43,378 nucleotides of DNA, taken from Magnetococcales bacterium (GTDB lineage Bacteria > Pseudomonadota > Magnetococcia > Magnetococcales > JADFYX01). Below are positions 11,257-20,315 of this stretch, piece by piece. Numbering within the stretch: position 1 is the stretch's first letter; every line of letters starts with the position of its first letter. Position numbers and translations under genes: made by a program. The notes under the pieces are model-generated. The model did no database searches and was not told where the DNA came from. It was given only the letters and a program-made list of their open reading frames with translations. The DNA is taken from assembly GCA_015232365.1 (NCBI GenBank), contig JADFZU010000022.1:1-43378 (forward strand). The letters run 5' to 3'.

Positions 11257-12087
11257 CTAAACTACTGTCTGTTCTAAAACACCGCCACGGCGTACCGGAC
11301 GAACCTCCACACATTTACCAGTTTTTGGCTCAAAAGTCACTACCGCACCACAGAGAGAGCCTTCAGAATCCATTGGCTGGAAACGGATGGGAATCCCAGT
11401 TAAAAACCTCGGCAGAACTGACTCCTTCTTCATGCCAATTATAGCATCATAACAGCCAGTCATGCCAACATCAGACATATAACCTGTACCGCCAGGCAGC
11501 ACCCTATGGTCTGCTGTTGGTATATGGGTATGGGTTCCAAGAACTGCAGTTACCCGACCATCAAGATGCATACCCATTGCCACCTTTTCCGAGGTAGCTT
11601 CAGCATGGAAGTCAACAATAATAGCATCAACATCCCGGCCAATCACCGTCTTTTTAAGATAGTTGTCTGCTGCTCTGAACGGACAATCAAGTGGCTCCAT
11701 AAAGACCCGGCCAATAATATTCAGCACTCCAACCCGCACCCCTTCTCGGGTGGTAAACACCCCACTGCCAAATCCAGGTGCACCTGAAGGGTAGTTGATA
11801 GGTCTGAGCAGTCTACGCTCTAAGCCTATGTAAGACTGCACCTCTTTATGCCGCCAAATATGGTTGCCTGATGTTATCAGATTAATACCATGGGATAAAA
11901 GTTCCTCAGTAATATCCTGGGTAATGCCAAGCCCACCAGCAGCATTCTCTCCATTAGCCACAATACCAGAGAGACTATAATCGTTGCGAACTGATTTAAT
12001 GTGGGTGTTTAAAGCTCGACGGCCTGATTTACCAAAAACATCCCCAATAAGTAGGACAGATATATTTGTTGTTTCTGGGTTTTCCAC
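11257..12087 (-). CDS. ymdB: YmdB-family metallophosphoesterase
   Basis: A 276-aa dinuclear metallophosphoesterase of the YmdB/TIGR00282 family. Metal and active-site motifs: LIGDVFGKSGRRAL, VANGENAAGGLGIT, SGNHIWRHKE, DFHAEATSEK and GTHTHIPTADHRVLPGGTGY. Characterised members hydrolyse cyclic nucleotides (2',3'-cAMP, cAMP) and affect developmental decisions in Bacillus; the role here is unknown. It is cytoplasmic and sits upstream of purC and purL on the same strand. The start is GTG at 12087 with only a weak GAG upstream. Confidence 0.9.
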   Translation of the reverse strand: MENPETTNISVLLIGDVFGKSGRRALNTHIKSVRNDYSLSGIVANGENAAGGLGITQDITEELLSHGINLITSGNHIWRHKEVQSYIGLERRLLRPINYPSGAPGFGSGVFTTREGVRVGVLNIIGRVFMEPLDCPFRAADNYLKKTVIGRDVDAIIVDFHAEATSEKVAMGMHLDGRVTAVLGTHTHIPTADHRVLPGGTGYMSDVGMTGCYDAIIGMKKESVLPRFLTGIPIRFQPMDSEGSLCGAVVTFEPKTGKCVEVRPVRRGGVLEQTVV

Positions 12088-12160
12088 TTTTTCTCACTTA
12101 TTAAAAACATATATTAAAGACCATTTTCTAGCACGTTCAGCACTTTTGTACAAAGATTAG

Positions 12161-12198
12161 CAAAAAAAATCCGGGCTGGTTATATGACCAGCCCGGAT
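12161..12198 (-). terminator. Rho-independent terminator after amtB
   Basis: A 12-bp perfect stem (ATCCGGGCTGGT / ACCAGCCCGGAT) with a 6-nt loop, followed on the minus strand by eight T. It lies 34 bp beyond the amtB stop and closes the glnK-amtB transcript before the YmdB-like gene. Confidence 0.93.
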
Positions 12199-12231
12199 TA
12201 CTTTTTACAAAATTACTCTGATTTTTAAGAT

Positions 12232-13539
12232 CTATAGACTATAACCACGCTCGTCATGGAGGGCGATATCCAGACCCATTGTCTCCTCCTCTTCGTTAAC
12301 CCTAAGACCCATAATCGCCTTGACTATGAAGAGGATGATGGCGGTTGCGACTGCACAGTAGATTGCTGTCGCAACAACTCCCAAACCCTGCGCCCAGACT
12401 TGACCGCCGATTGTGGTGATGCCGTCGCCAAAACCAGATCCGCCATACTCGGTTGCAGCAAATACTCCTGTCAATATCGCTCCAACAATACCGCCAACAC
12501 CATGGACACCAAAAGCGTCCAGCGAGTCATCATAACCCATCATTCTCTTCAAGCTGGTTGCACCCCAAAAGCAGACCACTCCTGATGCACCGCCTATTAC
12601 TAAAGCTCCCATGGGGCCGACATAACCAGAGGCCGGGGTAATTGCTACCAGACCACCAACTGCACCAGTCACTATACCAAGTGCACTTGGTTTGCCGTGG
12701 ATGAGCCACTCGACAAACATCCAGGCCAAAGCAGCAGAAGCCGCTGCAATCTGGGTAACGGCCATAGCCATTCCGGCAGTACCATCAGCAGCCAACTCAC
12801 TGCCAGCGTTAAAGCCAAACCAACCCACCCACAACATGCCTGCACCCATAACTGTCAAGGTCAGATTATGAGGAGTCATATGGGTTTTTGGATAACCTTT
12901 ACGCTTGCCTAAAATGATGGCTGTAACCAGACCAGCGATACCAGCATTGATGTGGACCACCGTACCTCCGGCAAAATCCAACACCCCATGGGAACTCATC
13001 CAGCCACCACCCCAAACCCAATGGCAGACCGGAATATAAACCAATGTAACCCAAGCTGTTAAAAAGACCAGCATTGAGGAGAACTTCATACGCTCGGCAA
13101 ATGCACCAACAATCAGTGCTGGAGTAATAATGGCAAAGGTCATCTGAAAAACTACAAAGACGGTCTCAGGAATAGTGCCGCTTAAACTATCGACGCCAAC
13201 CCCAAGTAAAAATGCCTTACCAAGACCACCAACCAGCCAGTTAGCTGAACCACCATCACTAAATGCCATACTGTAGCCGTAAACTGTCCAGAGAACTGTC
13301 ATCAGTGCTGTAATTGCAAAACATTGCATCAAAACTGAAAGAACGTTTTTTGACCGCACCATACCGGCATAAAAAAGTGAGAGGCCAGGTATGGTCATAA
13401 ACAGTACCAACACTGTTGATGTAAGCATCCAGGCGGTATCTCCTGAGCTTAATTTATCTTCTGCCATGGCTAAAGCTGGAAAAAGCAGTGCTACTCCGGC
13501 CATACCGAGAGTGCCAGCCCGTTTTGTCAATATATTCAT
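12232..13539 (-). CDS. amtB: Ammonium transporter AmtB
   Basis: A 435-aa polytopic inner-membrane ammonium channel. It has an N-terminal signal-like segment (MAGVALLFPALAMAED) and then about 11 hydrophobic segments. Family motifs: SLFYAGMVRSKNVLSVL, the pore-His regions HWVWGGGW and DAFGVHGVGGIVGAILTG, and GFNAGSELAADG. It lies 45 bp downstream of the PII gene on the same strand, the classic glnK-amtB order in which PII blocks the channel when nitrogen is plentiful. Expression probably comes from the sigma-54 promoter at 13995-14009. The ATG at 13539 has AAGGAGA about 13 nt upstream, a rather long spacing. Confidence 0.97.
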   Translation of the reverse strand: MNILTKRAGTLGMAGVALLFPALAMAEDKLSSGDTAWMLTSTVLVLFMTIPGLSLFYAGMVRSKNVLSVLMQCFAITALMTVLWTVYGYSMAFSDGGSANWLVGGLGKAFLLGVGVDSLSGTIPETVFVVFQMTFAIITPALIVGAFAERMKFSSMLVFLTAWVTLVYIPVCHWVWGGGWMSSHGVLDFAGGTVVHINAGIAGLVTAIILGKRKGYPKTHMTPHNLTLTVMGAGMLWVGWFGFNAGSELAADGTAGMAMAVTQIAAASAALAWMFVEWLIHGKPSALGIVTGAVGGLVAITPASGYVGPMGALVIGGASGVVCFWGATSLKRMMGYDDSLDAFGVHGVGGIVGAILTGVFAATEYGGSGFGDGITTIGGQVWAQGLGVVATAIYCAVATAIILFIVKAIMGLRVNEEEETMGLDIALHDERGYSL

Positions 13540-13584
13540 AATTATTTGTAATCTCCTTGTTTTGTATTGCTCGTCAACAACAGC

Positions 13585-13923
13585 CTATAGAACAGAAGGG
13601 CCACTCTCTCCAGTACGGATTCGAATTGATTTGGCAATGTCTGTAACAAAGATTTTGCCATCACCTATCTTACCGGTACGGGCCGACTGTTGAATAACTT
13701 CTAGAACCTGATCGAGAATATCGTCATTGACTGCTATCTCAATCTTAATCTTGGGCAGAAAATCTACCTGATACTCCGCTCCACGATAAAGCTCGGTATG
13801 GCCTTTCTGTCGTCCAAAACCCCGAACCTCAGATGCTGTCATCCCAGTTACACCTACAGCAGTTAATGCTTCACGAACGTCATCCTGTTTAAACGGTTTA
13901 ATAATGGCGACTACCCATTTCAT
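13585..13923 (-). CDS. glnK: PII nitrogen regulatory protein (GlnK/GlnB)
   Basis: A 112-aa PII signal protein, the trimeric sensor of 2-oxoglutarate and ATP/ADP that controls AmtB, nitrogen-regulatory kinases and glutamine synthetase modification. Seen: MKWVVAIIKPFKQDDVREAL, the T-loop GHTELYRGAEYQVDFLPK with uridylylation Tyr51, and the B/C-loop ARTGKIGDGKIFV. The C-terminus reads RIRTGESGPSVL rather than the common GETDEDAI ending. ATG at 13923 is preferred: the longer frame from TTG 13941 starts across the GAGG ribosome-binding site that serves this ATG. Named glnK because it precedes amtB. Confidence 0.95.
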   Translation of the reverse strand: MKWVVAIIKPFKQDDVREALTAVGVTGMTASEVRGFGRQKGHTELYRGAEYQVDFLPKIKIEIAVNDDILDQVLEVIQQSARTGKIGDGKIFVTDIAKSIRIRTGESGPSVL

Positions 13924-13994
13924 GATATTTTCCTCTTTCAACAGTAAATAAAAGATATTTTCAGCAGCTCAACAGTCTGCACACCTATACTATG

Positions 13995-14009
13995 GCAACT
14001 ACGATGCCA
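13995..14009 (-). promoter_or_regulatory. Sigma-54 promoter of glnK-amtB
   Basis: On the minus strand the sequence is TGGCATCGTAGTTGC, matching the TGGCACG-N4-TTGC consensus with the invariant GG (-24) and GC (-12) at correct spacing. It lies about 72 bp upstream of the glnK ATG. Nitrogen control of this operon through sigma-54 and NtrC is the usual arrangement. Confidence 0.85.
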
Positions 14010-14225
14010 CAATATGAAGTGTTTGATTTTGCAAGATAATCACAAAAAAGCACCTGAGTTGCTTCGATGATTTTATTAAGGAAAGATTAAAAAATAGGCA
14101 ACGATCCAGAGATGGACAAACACCAGCACAAAATTTAATCACAAAGGTTCATTAAATATCAGGTGTGAGACTTCCTGTGTCTTTTTGATTGTGATAGAGT
14201 ATGGTATTTAGTTCTATCAACAGCT

Positions 14226-14245
14226 TTCTGGCACAACTGCCAGAA
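14226..14245. promoter_or_regulatory. Inverted repeat just upstream of the ZorA-like gene
   Basis: A 7-bp perfect inverted repeat (TTCTGGC-6 nt-GCCAGAA) ends 16 bp before the ATG at 14262. It could be an operator or an mRNA leader hairpin affecting translation. The rest of the 338-bp divergent region 13924-14261 holds the glnK sigma-54 promoter and otherwise AT-rich DNA. Confidence 0.35.
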
Positions 14246-14261
14246 GCCTATTTAATCTTGG

Positions 14262-17200
14262 ATGTTTGACATGAGCAAAGCTCGGTCTACCTTAATATCT
14301 TCTCTGGCCTCATCTAGCTGGACTCTCCTTCTTCTTGGCCTCTCCACCTTTGCAGGATATGAGGTTCTCAAGGTAGTTGAGGTCTCTGATCTTCCGGGAT
14401 TGCAACATCTCCCGGCATTTCTGCTTACACCGTTAACCACCCAAACCGAACACAAAATCATAATTACCCTGGCGGCGGTTATTATCGGTTTCTCGGTTCT
14501 GTTTCTCTTGGGTTATGTCTTTAAAGCACTGATTGACTCAATACGTTTGGCCTTTGTCACCAGAGAACTAAAAGGTGCGAGAGAGAGCGGGATGCTAGAG
14601 GACCCAGCCAGTGTATTAACTGAGTGGCACTGGTCTGCTTATCCACTGTTTTCCAGGCTCTGGAGAGAGTTTGCCGAAAGTCTCCACCGCCAACCAAACC
14701 CAAAGTCTTCAGCAGAAAATAGAACGGTCCAGTACCGGTCATCCATGCCTGCTGAAATAATTTTTAACAGCCAATCTCTGGTTGACATACCACTGCGGGT
14801 TGAGTTTTTCCGCCATCTACCGGGAATTTTGACCGGGGCAGGAATTGTCAGCACCTTTGCAGGTATTTTGGTCGGCCTTACCGAATTCAATCCTGTTGTG
14901 GAAGCTGAACTTGTCACCCAAGAGCTGAAAAATCTTTTTGTCGGTGTCTCCACCGCTTTTGTCGCCAGCTTTTTTGCCATTTTTACGGCAATTATCATTA
15001 CTGTCATTGAAAAGCTGATTCTCCATTGGCGTTATAGTCAGGTGGTTAAGCTGCAAGCCTTTCTTGATGACTGTTTTAAAGCTGGTGCAGAGCCGGAATA
15101 TCTTGCCAGGATTGTAGAGAATGGTGACACAGGCATGCAGCACCTGGAGGCCGGGCTTGAAAAGCTGGCAGCCTCTCTAAAACAACCGACAAATTTTAAG
15201 GAAACCGGCAATACCGAAAATTTAGAGGCGATGATTGTTCAACTGAGCGAAACCCTGGCTGTGGACCGCAAAGAGACGGTGCAGGCTTTGGATTTAGCAA
15301 TCAGGGAAGGATTTGCAGCTCCACTACGGGTTATCTCCAAAGCTATTGAGCTAAACTTGGCTGAACAGGGCCGCCGCCAAGAGGAGATCCGCAAACTTGA
15401 AAATCGCCTTGCCGGATTTGGCGAACGAATGGATGTCGCCTTACGAGAGCTTGCCCGTGGTATGAAAGGCTTTAATGAGGCCATCGCCAAGCTTGACGAA
15501 AGCCATGGAGCAAGTATTGAGAAGATCTCTACCACCATCTCCAAAACCAGCCATCATGAGAAGAGCAGCCCCAGTGCAGACATGGCCTTTTTCAAAACTA
15601 TTGCCAATGAGTTAAAAGAGCTTCGCAACAATCAAAATCAAGACAAACTAGAGAGTAGTAAACAGTCGGAAGATCTGGTCATTGATTTTAGCAACCGACT
15701 GCAAGAGACCCTTGCCTCCTTTGCCAGGCAACTGCCGTCTCAAGAGGGTATGGAGCAGCTATTAGATCTGTTAAAGCAGGGTAGTAACGCAGGAATTACT
15801 GAAGCCAAGGATTCAGCCCAGTCTATTGTTAAAGCTATTGAAAGTAGTGGGGATAAACAGGAAAACACCATCTTGAAGGCCATGCATGATTTAGAGGCGG
15901 CTACCGCTGCCAGGCTTCAAGACTCCACCAAAGAGATAACCCAAACTTTCAAAGAGAACATCAACAGACCTGCTGATGGGGTTGGTAATGAGATAAAAGA
16001 GGCGATGGCGGCAGTAACAAAAGAGATTTTATCAGCAGACAATGCACCGTCAGCCGATGAGATAGTCTACGCTATCTCCAGTGCCAGCTCTCGACAAGAG
16101 GCAGTAATGTCCAACATTTTAAAAGCGTTGGAGAACAATATTAATAGCAGACCAGATTTCTCCCCCCAGGATATCGCCAACGTAATAACCGATAGCGTAA
16201 ATCGTGCCGTGGCTGAAAGCACTGATGGTCTTAAAGATGCGGTAACAGACGCTGCACTGGAGATTTTAACAGCAGATGACTCTGCATCAGCCCTAGATAT
16301 AATTTCAGCTATCAGCAGTGCCAGTGCCAACCAAGAGGCTCTAATAGCCGACATTCTCAAAGCATTGCAGGCCAAGCCTGATGAAAAGCCAAGCCTATCA
16401 GCCCAGGAAATTACTGCTGCCATCAACGACGGCATAAACAGAGCCTTGGCCAACCAGCATCAAGAACCTAAAGAGACAGCAGGCCAAGATATAATTGCTG
16501 CTATTGATAATTCCAACGCCAGACAAGAGACACTAATCTCCAACCTGCTACATACGTTGCAGAGTCAAGCATCAGACAACCCCAACCTCTCTGCCCAGGA
16601 GATTACCGACACCATCACCAACGCCATAGCAGCACAACGTCAAGAGCCTCAAGATATATCTCTGCAAACCAATATTGAAGACCACACGGAAGAGGATTTT
16701 CAACTGGCCCAAGATATAATTTCAGCTATTAGCAGTGCCAATGCCAGACAAGAGGCCCTGATGTCAAAGATGCTTGAAACGTTGGAGGCAAAATCTGCTG
16801 CCAATCCCAACCTTTCGCCTCAAGAGATTAGTAAATCCATTACCGAAGCCATTGAAAGTTCTATGGCCGATAGTTCAGACAAGCTAAAAGATACGGTAAT
16901 GCAAGCAGCACTAAGTGTTTTACCAACAGACGACGGCCCATCAGCCGAAGAGATAATCTCTGCCATCAGCAGTGCCAGCACCCACCAAGAGACTCTGATG
17001 TCTCATATGATTCGTGCCTTGGAATCTGCAAACGCTGCCACCAACAACCTTTCAGCCGAACAGATCAGCCAATCTATTGCCGACAGCGTTAACAGTGCTA
17101 TGGCCGAAAGTTCAGCAGAACTGAAAGAGGCAATTTCAGAAGCGGCAATGGAGGTTATGTCCCTTAGCGACACCCCGCTCTCAGCAGACGAAATTATAAC

Positions 17201-19406
17201 TGCAATCGGTAATGCCAATAGCAACCAAGAGAGAATTATGGGCAGGATTCTCCAAACATTGGAGAGTAAAACAGCAGAGTCACCCCAGGTATCAGCAGAT
17301 GAGATCAGCCAATCCATAGCTCAGAGTATTGATACTGTCATGAGCGACAACTACGACGGCATTAAAAAGGCAGTTAAAAAGGCTATAAAAGAGACCTTTG
17401 CTGACAATAATGTTCCATCAACAGAAGAGATAATAACAGCTATTCAACTTGCAACTGCCCAACAAGAAGATGTGGTTAATAAAATCCTCAAAGAGGTGGC
17501 GGCGCAAACATCTGCTGAGATAAAAGAGTCAGCCGGAGATATTACCGAATCCATTGCCGAAACCATCAACAATGCCATGACTGAAAACTCTGATGAGATT
17601 AAAAAAGCGGTCAAAAAGGCAGCTAAGGATATTTTAAACCCTGAAGGCCAACCAAGTAATCAAGAGATTCTTACCGCAGTTAATGGGCAGGCCGCAAAGC
17701 AAGAGAGCACACTTAGCGACTCAATAAAAGATATGACTGAACAGACATCAGCAGCCATTAAAGAGTCGGCAGAGAACCTTGCCAATAATCTAGAAGAGAG
17801 TATCAACAATGTTGTCTCTGAAGGTTATGATGGGATAAAAGCTGCTGTTTATGAAGGCTCCAATGGTATTACCGAAGCGGTTTCTGCTGGGTTTGATGGT
17901 ATAAACAGATCAGTTGCAGATGGCTATCAAGATGTTAAAGAGGAGGTTTACGAAAAATCTGAGGAGATTAAAAAAGCTGTCTATGAGGGGTTGGGCGATG
18001 TCAAAAATGTTGTTTCTGAACAGTCTGACGGCATCAAACAGGTTGTTGCTGCCAGCTCCATCGGACTTAAAGATGTTATCTCAAATGCCACTAAAGAAAT
18101 TATTGCTGCTAGCGGAGGAGAGAATTTTAAAGAGATTCTGGATAAAATGCACTCATCAACCGATAGGCTGGAAAAATATATTGCCAAGACTTTTCGGGAT
18201 CTTGATGCAAACAACAGCAACCGGCTTAAAACCTCATCACGAGAGATTGTCTCCAGCCTGGGTAAAAAAGTTGAAGGCTCCACCAAAGAGATTCTGGTTG
18301 CAACCTCTCAACCTCCCGCACCAGATGCCTTGCCCAGCCGGGAGTTTTTAACCGAGTTTAAAGACCACCTCAACAAACTAATCGTCTCCCTTGCCAACCG
18401 TATCAATCATGTTGGTGGCCGGGTTGCTGACGAGCGTAAAGCATTAGAAGAGAACCTTAAAGTCCTTGAGATATCTCTGCAAACCATCACCGAAGCTCAA
18501 GGCAAGCAGACTAAAGAGCATATGGACAATATTTTCTCTACCTCCCAAGAGCATCTTAAGAGCGGCATATCCCAACTTGGCGGCAGCATTCAAGATGAGC
18601 TTAACCAGCTCCAGAACCTTATCAAAGAGACCAGCGGTGATCTATCCACCCATATGAAGAGCCAGCAGCCAACAACTCAGCATCACCAACAGCAAGAGGA
18701 GACCATTAAACGGCTGGAGAGTGAGTTTAAATCCACAATGCATGAACTCAACACCAAACAGGAAGAGAGCCTCAAAAACCGTGAACAGGAGTTGATCGGC
18801 CAGGTTTTGGCCAGCAACAACAAGGCAAATGAACGTTTACAGGCATCAATTAAAGAGGAGATTGCTGAAACCAAGCAGTCTATTGCAAAAAATATTCAAG
18901 AGGCCCGTGAAGAGCAGAGTGCAGAGAGTTCTGAGCTTTCCCAGCGTATATCTCTCATCTCCAACATATCAGACAAGATGTCTAACAGCGTCTCTGACAT
19001 TACCGCCGGACTTGACCAACTGCGTGATAAGGTGACCACCGAGAAAGAGGTATTAAACTCAACCATGAAAGGCTGGGTTGATGATTTGGCATCCACCAAC
19101 AAGGCTGGAACCAAGGAGATAGCCTCGCAGATCAAAGGGGTTATCGAGCAGGTTGATAATCGCCATGACGGTATGATCAAAACAATCAACAAGCTAAACC
19201 ACGGTATGGGAAATGACCTGAAAGATATGAAAGAGAAGATTCTAAAGAGCGGCATGGACAGTGAAAGGAATTTGGCTGAATCTCTATCAAAAATGGGCCA
19301 GGGAGTTGAAGAGACAGTTCAGCGTACCAGTGATGAGCAGAGTGCATACATTGAACTTCTTGGTGAACGCATGGAAGCCATGCGTAGAAAGTTACGGGTT
19401 AAGTAA
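14262..19406 (+). CDS. ZorA/MotA-like membrane protein with giant repetitive coiled tail
   Basis: A 1714-aa protein. The N-terminus has four hydrophobic segments (about 11-38, 64-92, 186-208, 226-250). The last two (RHLPGILTGAGIVSTFAGILVGL and VGVSTAFVASFFAIFTAIII) have the MotA/TolQ/ExbB channel character seen in ZorA. The remaining ~1450 residues are a hydrophilic, helical cytoplasmic tail. Residues about 593-1147 contain eight degenerate repeats, most about 79 residues long, built on (E/D)IISAISSA...QE.LM..IL.ALE...LS.QEI...I. Then follow heptad-like segments to the C-terminus. Five bases separate it from the HDOD gene, and a MotB/ZorB-like gene follows. Inference: ion-driven or force-transmitting complex with a long intracellular rod. 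There is no helicase, nuclease or other Zorya effector gene nearby. Start ATG 14262 or 14271 (MSKARS); neither has a strong ribosome-binding site. Composition matches the neighbours. Confidence 0.75.
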   Translation: MFDMSKARSTLISSLASSSWTLLLLGLSTFAGYEVLKVVEVSDLPGLQHLPAFLLTPLTTQTEHKIIITLAAVIIGFSVLFLLGYVFKALIDSIRLAFVTRELKGARESGMLEDPASVLTEWHWSAYPLFSRLWREFAESLHRQPNPKSSAENRTVQYRSSMPAEIIFNSQSLVDIPLRVEFFRHLPGILTGAGIVSTFAGILVGLTEFNPVVEAELVTQELKNLFVGVSTAFVASFFAIFTAIIITVIEKLILHWRYSQVVKLQAFLDDCFKAGAEPEYLARIVENGDTGMQHLEAGLEKLAASLKQPTNFKETGNTENLEAMIVQLSETLAVDRKETVQALDLAIREGFAAPLRVISKAIELNLAEQGRRQEEIRKLENRLAGFGERMDVALRELARGMKGFNEAIAKLDESHGASIEKISTTISKTSHHEKSSPSADMAFFKTIANELKELRNNQNQDKLESSKQSEDLVIDFSNRLQETLASFARQLPSQEGMEQLLDLLKQGSNAGITEAKDSAQSIVKAIESSGDKQENTILKAMHDLEAATAARLQDSTKEITQTFKENINRPADGVGNEIKEAMAAVTKEILSADNAPSADEIVYAISSASSRQEAVMSNILKALENNINSRPDFSPQDIANVITDSVNRAVAESTDGLKDAVTDAALEILTADDSASALDIISAISSASANQEALIADILKALQAKPDEKPSLSAQEITAAINDGINRALANQHQEPKETAGQDIIAAIDNSNARQETLISNLLHTLQSQASDNPNLSAQEITDTITNAIAAQRQEPQDISLQTNIEDHTEEDFQLAQDIISAISSANARQEALMSKMLETLEAKSAANPNLSPQEISKSITEAIESSMADSSDKLKDTVMQAALSVLPTDDGPSAEEIISAISSASTHQETLMSHMIRALESANAATNNLSAEQISQSIADSVNSAMAESSAELKEAISEAAMEVMSLSDTPLSADEIITAIGNANSNQERIMGRILQTLESKTAESPQVSADEISQSIAQSIDTVMSDNYDGIKKAVKKAIKETFADNNVPSTEEIITAIQLATAQQEDVVNKILKEVAAQTSAEIKESAGDITESIAETINNAMTENSDEIKKAVKKAAKDILNPEGQPSNQEILTAVNGQAAKQESTLSDSIKDMTEQTSAAIKESAENLANNLEESINNVVSEGYDGIKAAVYEGSNGITEAVSAGFDGINRSVADGYQDVKEEVYEKSEEIKKAVYEGLGDVKNVVSEQSDGIKQVVAASSIGLKDVISNATKEIIAASGGENFKEILDKMHSSTDRLEKYIAKTFRDLDANNSNRLKTSSREIVSSLGKKVEGSTKEILVATSQPPAPDALPSREFLTEFKDHLNKLIVSLANRINHVGGRVADERKALEENLKVLEISLQTITEAQGKQTKEHMDNIFSTSQEHLKSGISQLGGSIQDELNQLQNLIKETSGDLSTHMKSQQPTTQHHQQQEETIKRLESEFKSTMHELNTKQEESLKNREQELIGQVLASNNKANERLQASIKEEIAETKQSIAKNIQEAREEQSAESSELSQRISLISNISDKMSNSVSDITAGLDQLRDKVTTEKEVLNSTMKGWVDDLASTNKAGTKEIASQIKGVIEQVDNRHDGMIKTINKLNHGMGNDLKDMKEKILKSGMDSERNLAESLSKMGQGVEETVQRTSDEQSAYIELLGERMEAMRRKLRVK
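16040..17700 (+). repeat. Eight degenerate ~79-residue coding repeats in the ZorA-like tail
   Basis: Repeat units begin near 16054, 16291, 16482, 16707, 16942, 17182, 17421 and 17660, giving steps of 237, 191, 225, 235, 240, 239 and 239 bp. Each opens with an (E/D)I(I/V)xAIxxA...(R/N/H)QE motif followed by a Leu/Ile-rich helix and an SAxEI..xI segment. The DNA copies have diverged clearly, so the array is old and kept at protein level. Confidence 0.7.
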
Positions 19407-19411
19407 AATAT

Positions 19412-20305
19412 ATGGGTAAAAATATTGATAAGAGCCAGCTTAAAATGGCCAGAAGAGTTATTGAAGATGTAACCATTCCTTCACGGCCAAAAGTTATGCT
19501 GGACATCTCCCGTATCTCTGAAGGCGGTGAACCTGACTGGAGGAAGTTGAGTTATCTTATTCGTGGCGACATGGCTCTGGCATCAGCAGTTCTTCAAAAG
19601 GCCAACTCCTCCCGCAGCAAAGGGCAGGATAGCATAGCCTCTGTAGAGAATGCGGTAATTATGTTGGGCTGGCACAAAACCAAGGAGCTACTTGAAGAGA
19701 TGTTCTTCAGCCACTCCTTGACCAGCAAGAAAAAGCTTGCCCAGGAAATTCGTGAGCAGGGGGTTATTACCGCAAATGCAGCAATGTGGCTGGTACAGCG
19801 GATCACCACTATATCACCCCATTTTCGTACCGGCTGCTACCCTCTGCTATCCCTTGATCAAACCTATATCTCCGCCCTGTTTTTAAATTGCGGCATGATC
19901 GCTATGGAGAACCACTTTCCCAACTACAACAAATTTGTTAAAGATATAAAACAGGATATCAATAGCAACCTGATTGATGCAGAAAATAGAGAGTATGGAA
20001 CCAACCATGCCCTCGCCGGTTATTTGATGAGCAAAGTGTGGAAACTGCCAAAGCCGGTCTGCAATATTATCCTCGACCATCACAAAGCAGAAATTTTCAA
20101 CAAGCCCGGCCAGAAGGTGAAGAACCTAAGATTCACTATTCTACATGGTATTATTTTTATTGTCGGCCATCTCCGTGGAGAGATATCTCTGTCAGAGTGG
20201 GAGTTGATTGAGGACAAAATTCTCACATTTTTTAACATTACCCATAAAGATATCGAAAAACTGGCTGTTGATTTACAGACAGAAAACTTGGACGTAACTC
20301 AGTAG
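19412..20305 (+). CDS. HDOD-domain protein
   Basis: A 297-aa cytoplasmic protein matching the HDOD family, catalytically dead relatives of HD phosphohydrolases that act in signalling. Seen: an N-terminal helix with VTIPSRPKVMLDISRI, LIRGDMALASAVLQKANSS, SIASVENAVIMLGWHKTKELL, and the later YGTNHALAGYLMSKVWKLP with ILDHHKAE. It sits between the ZorA-like and ZorB-like genes with gaps of 5 and 10 bp, so all three are surely co-transcribed. Inference: it regulates or couples a signal to that membrane complex. An HDOD gene is not a component of the Zorya types I know, so this arrangement is unusual. Ligand unknown. Confidence 0.85.
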   Translation: MGKNIDKSQLKMARRVIEDVTIPSRPKVMLDISRISEGGEPDWRKLSYLIRGDMALASAVLQKANSSRSKGQDSIASVENAVIMLGWHKTKELLEEMFFSHSLTSKKKLAQEIREQGVITANAAMWLVQRITTISPHFRTGCYPLLSLDQTYISALFLNCGMIAMENHFPNYNKFVKDIKQDINSNLIDAENREYGTNHALAGYLMSKVWKLPKPVCNIILDHHKAEIFNKPGQKVKNLRFTILHGIIFIVGHLRGEISLSEWELIEDKILTFFNITHKDIEKLAVDLQTENLDVTQ

Positions 20306-20315
20306 ACGGATATCA

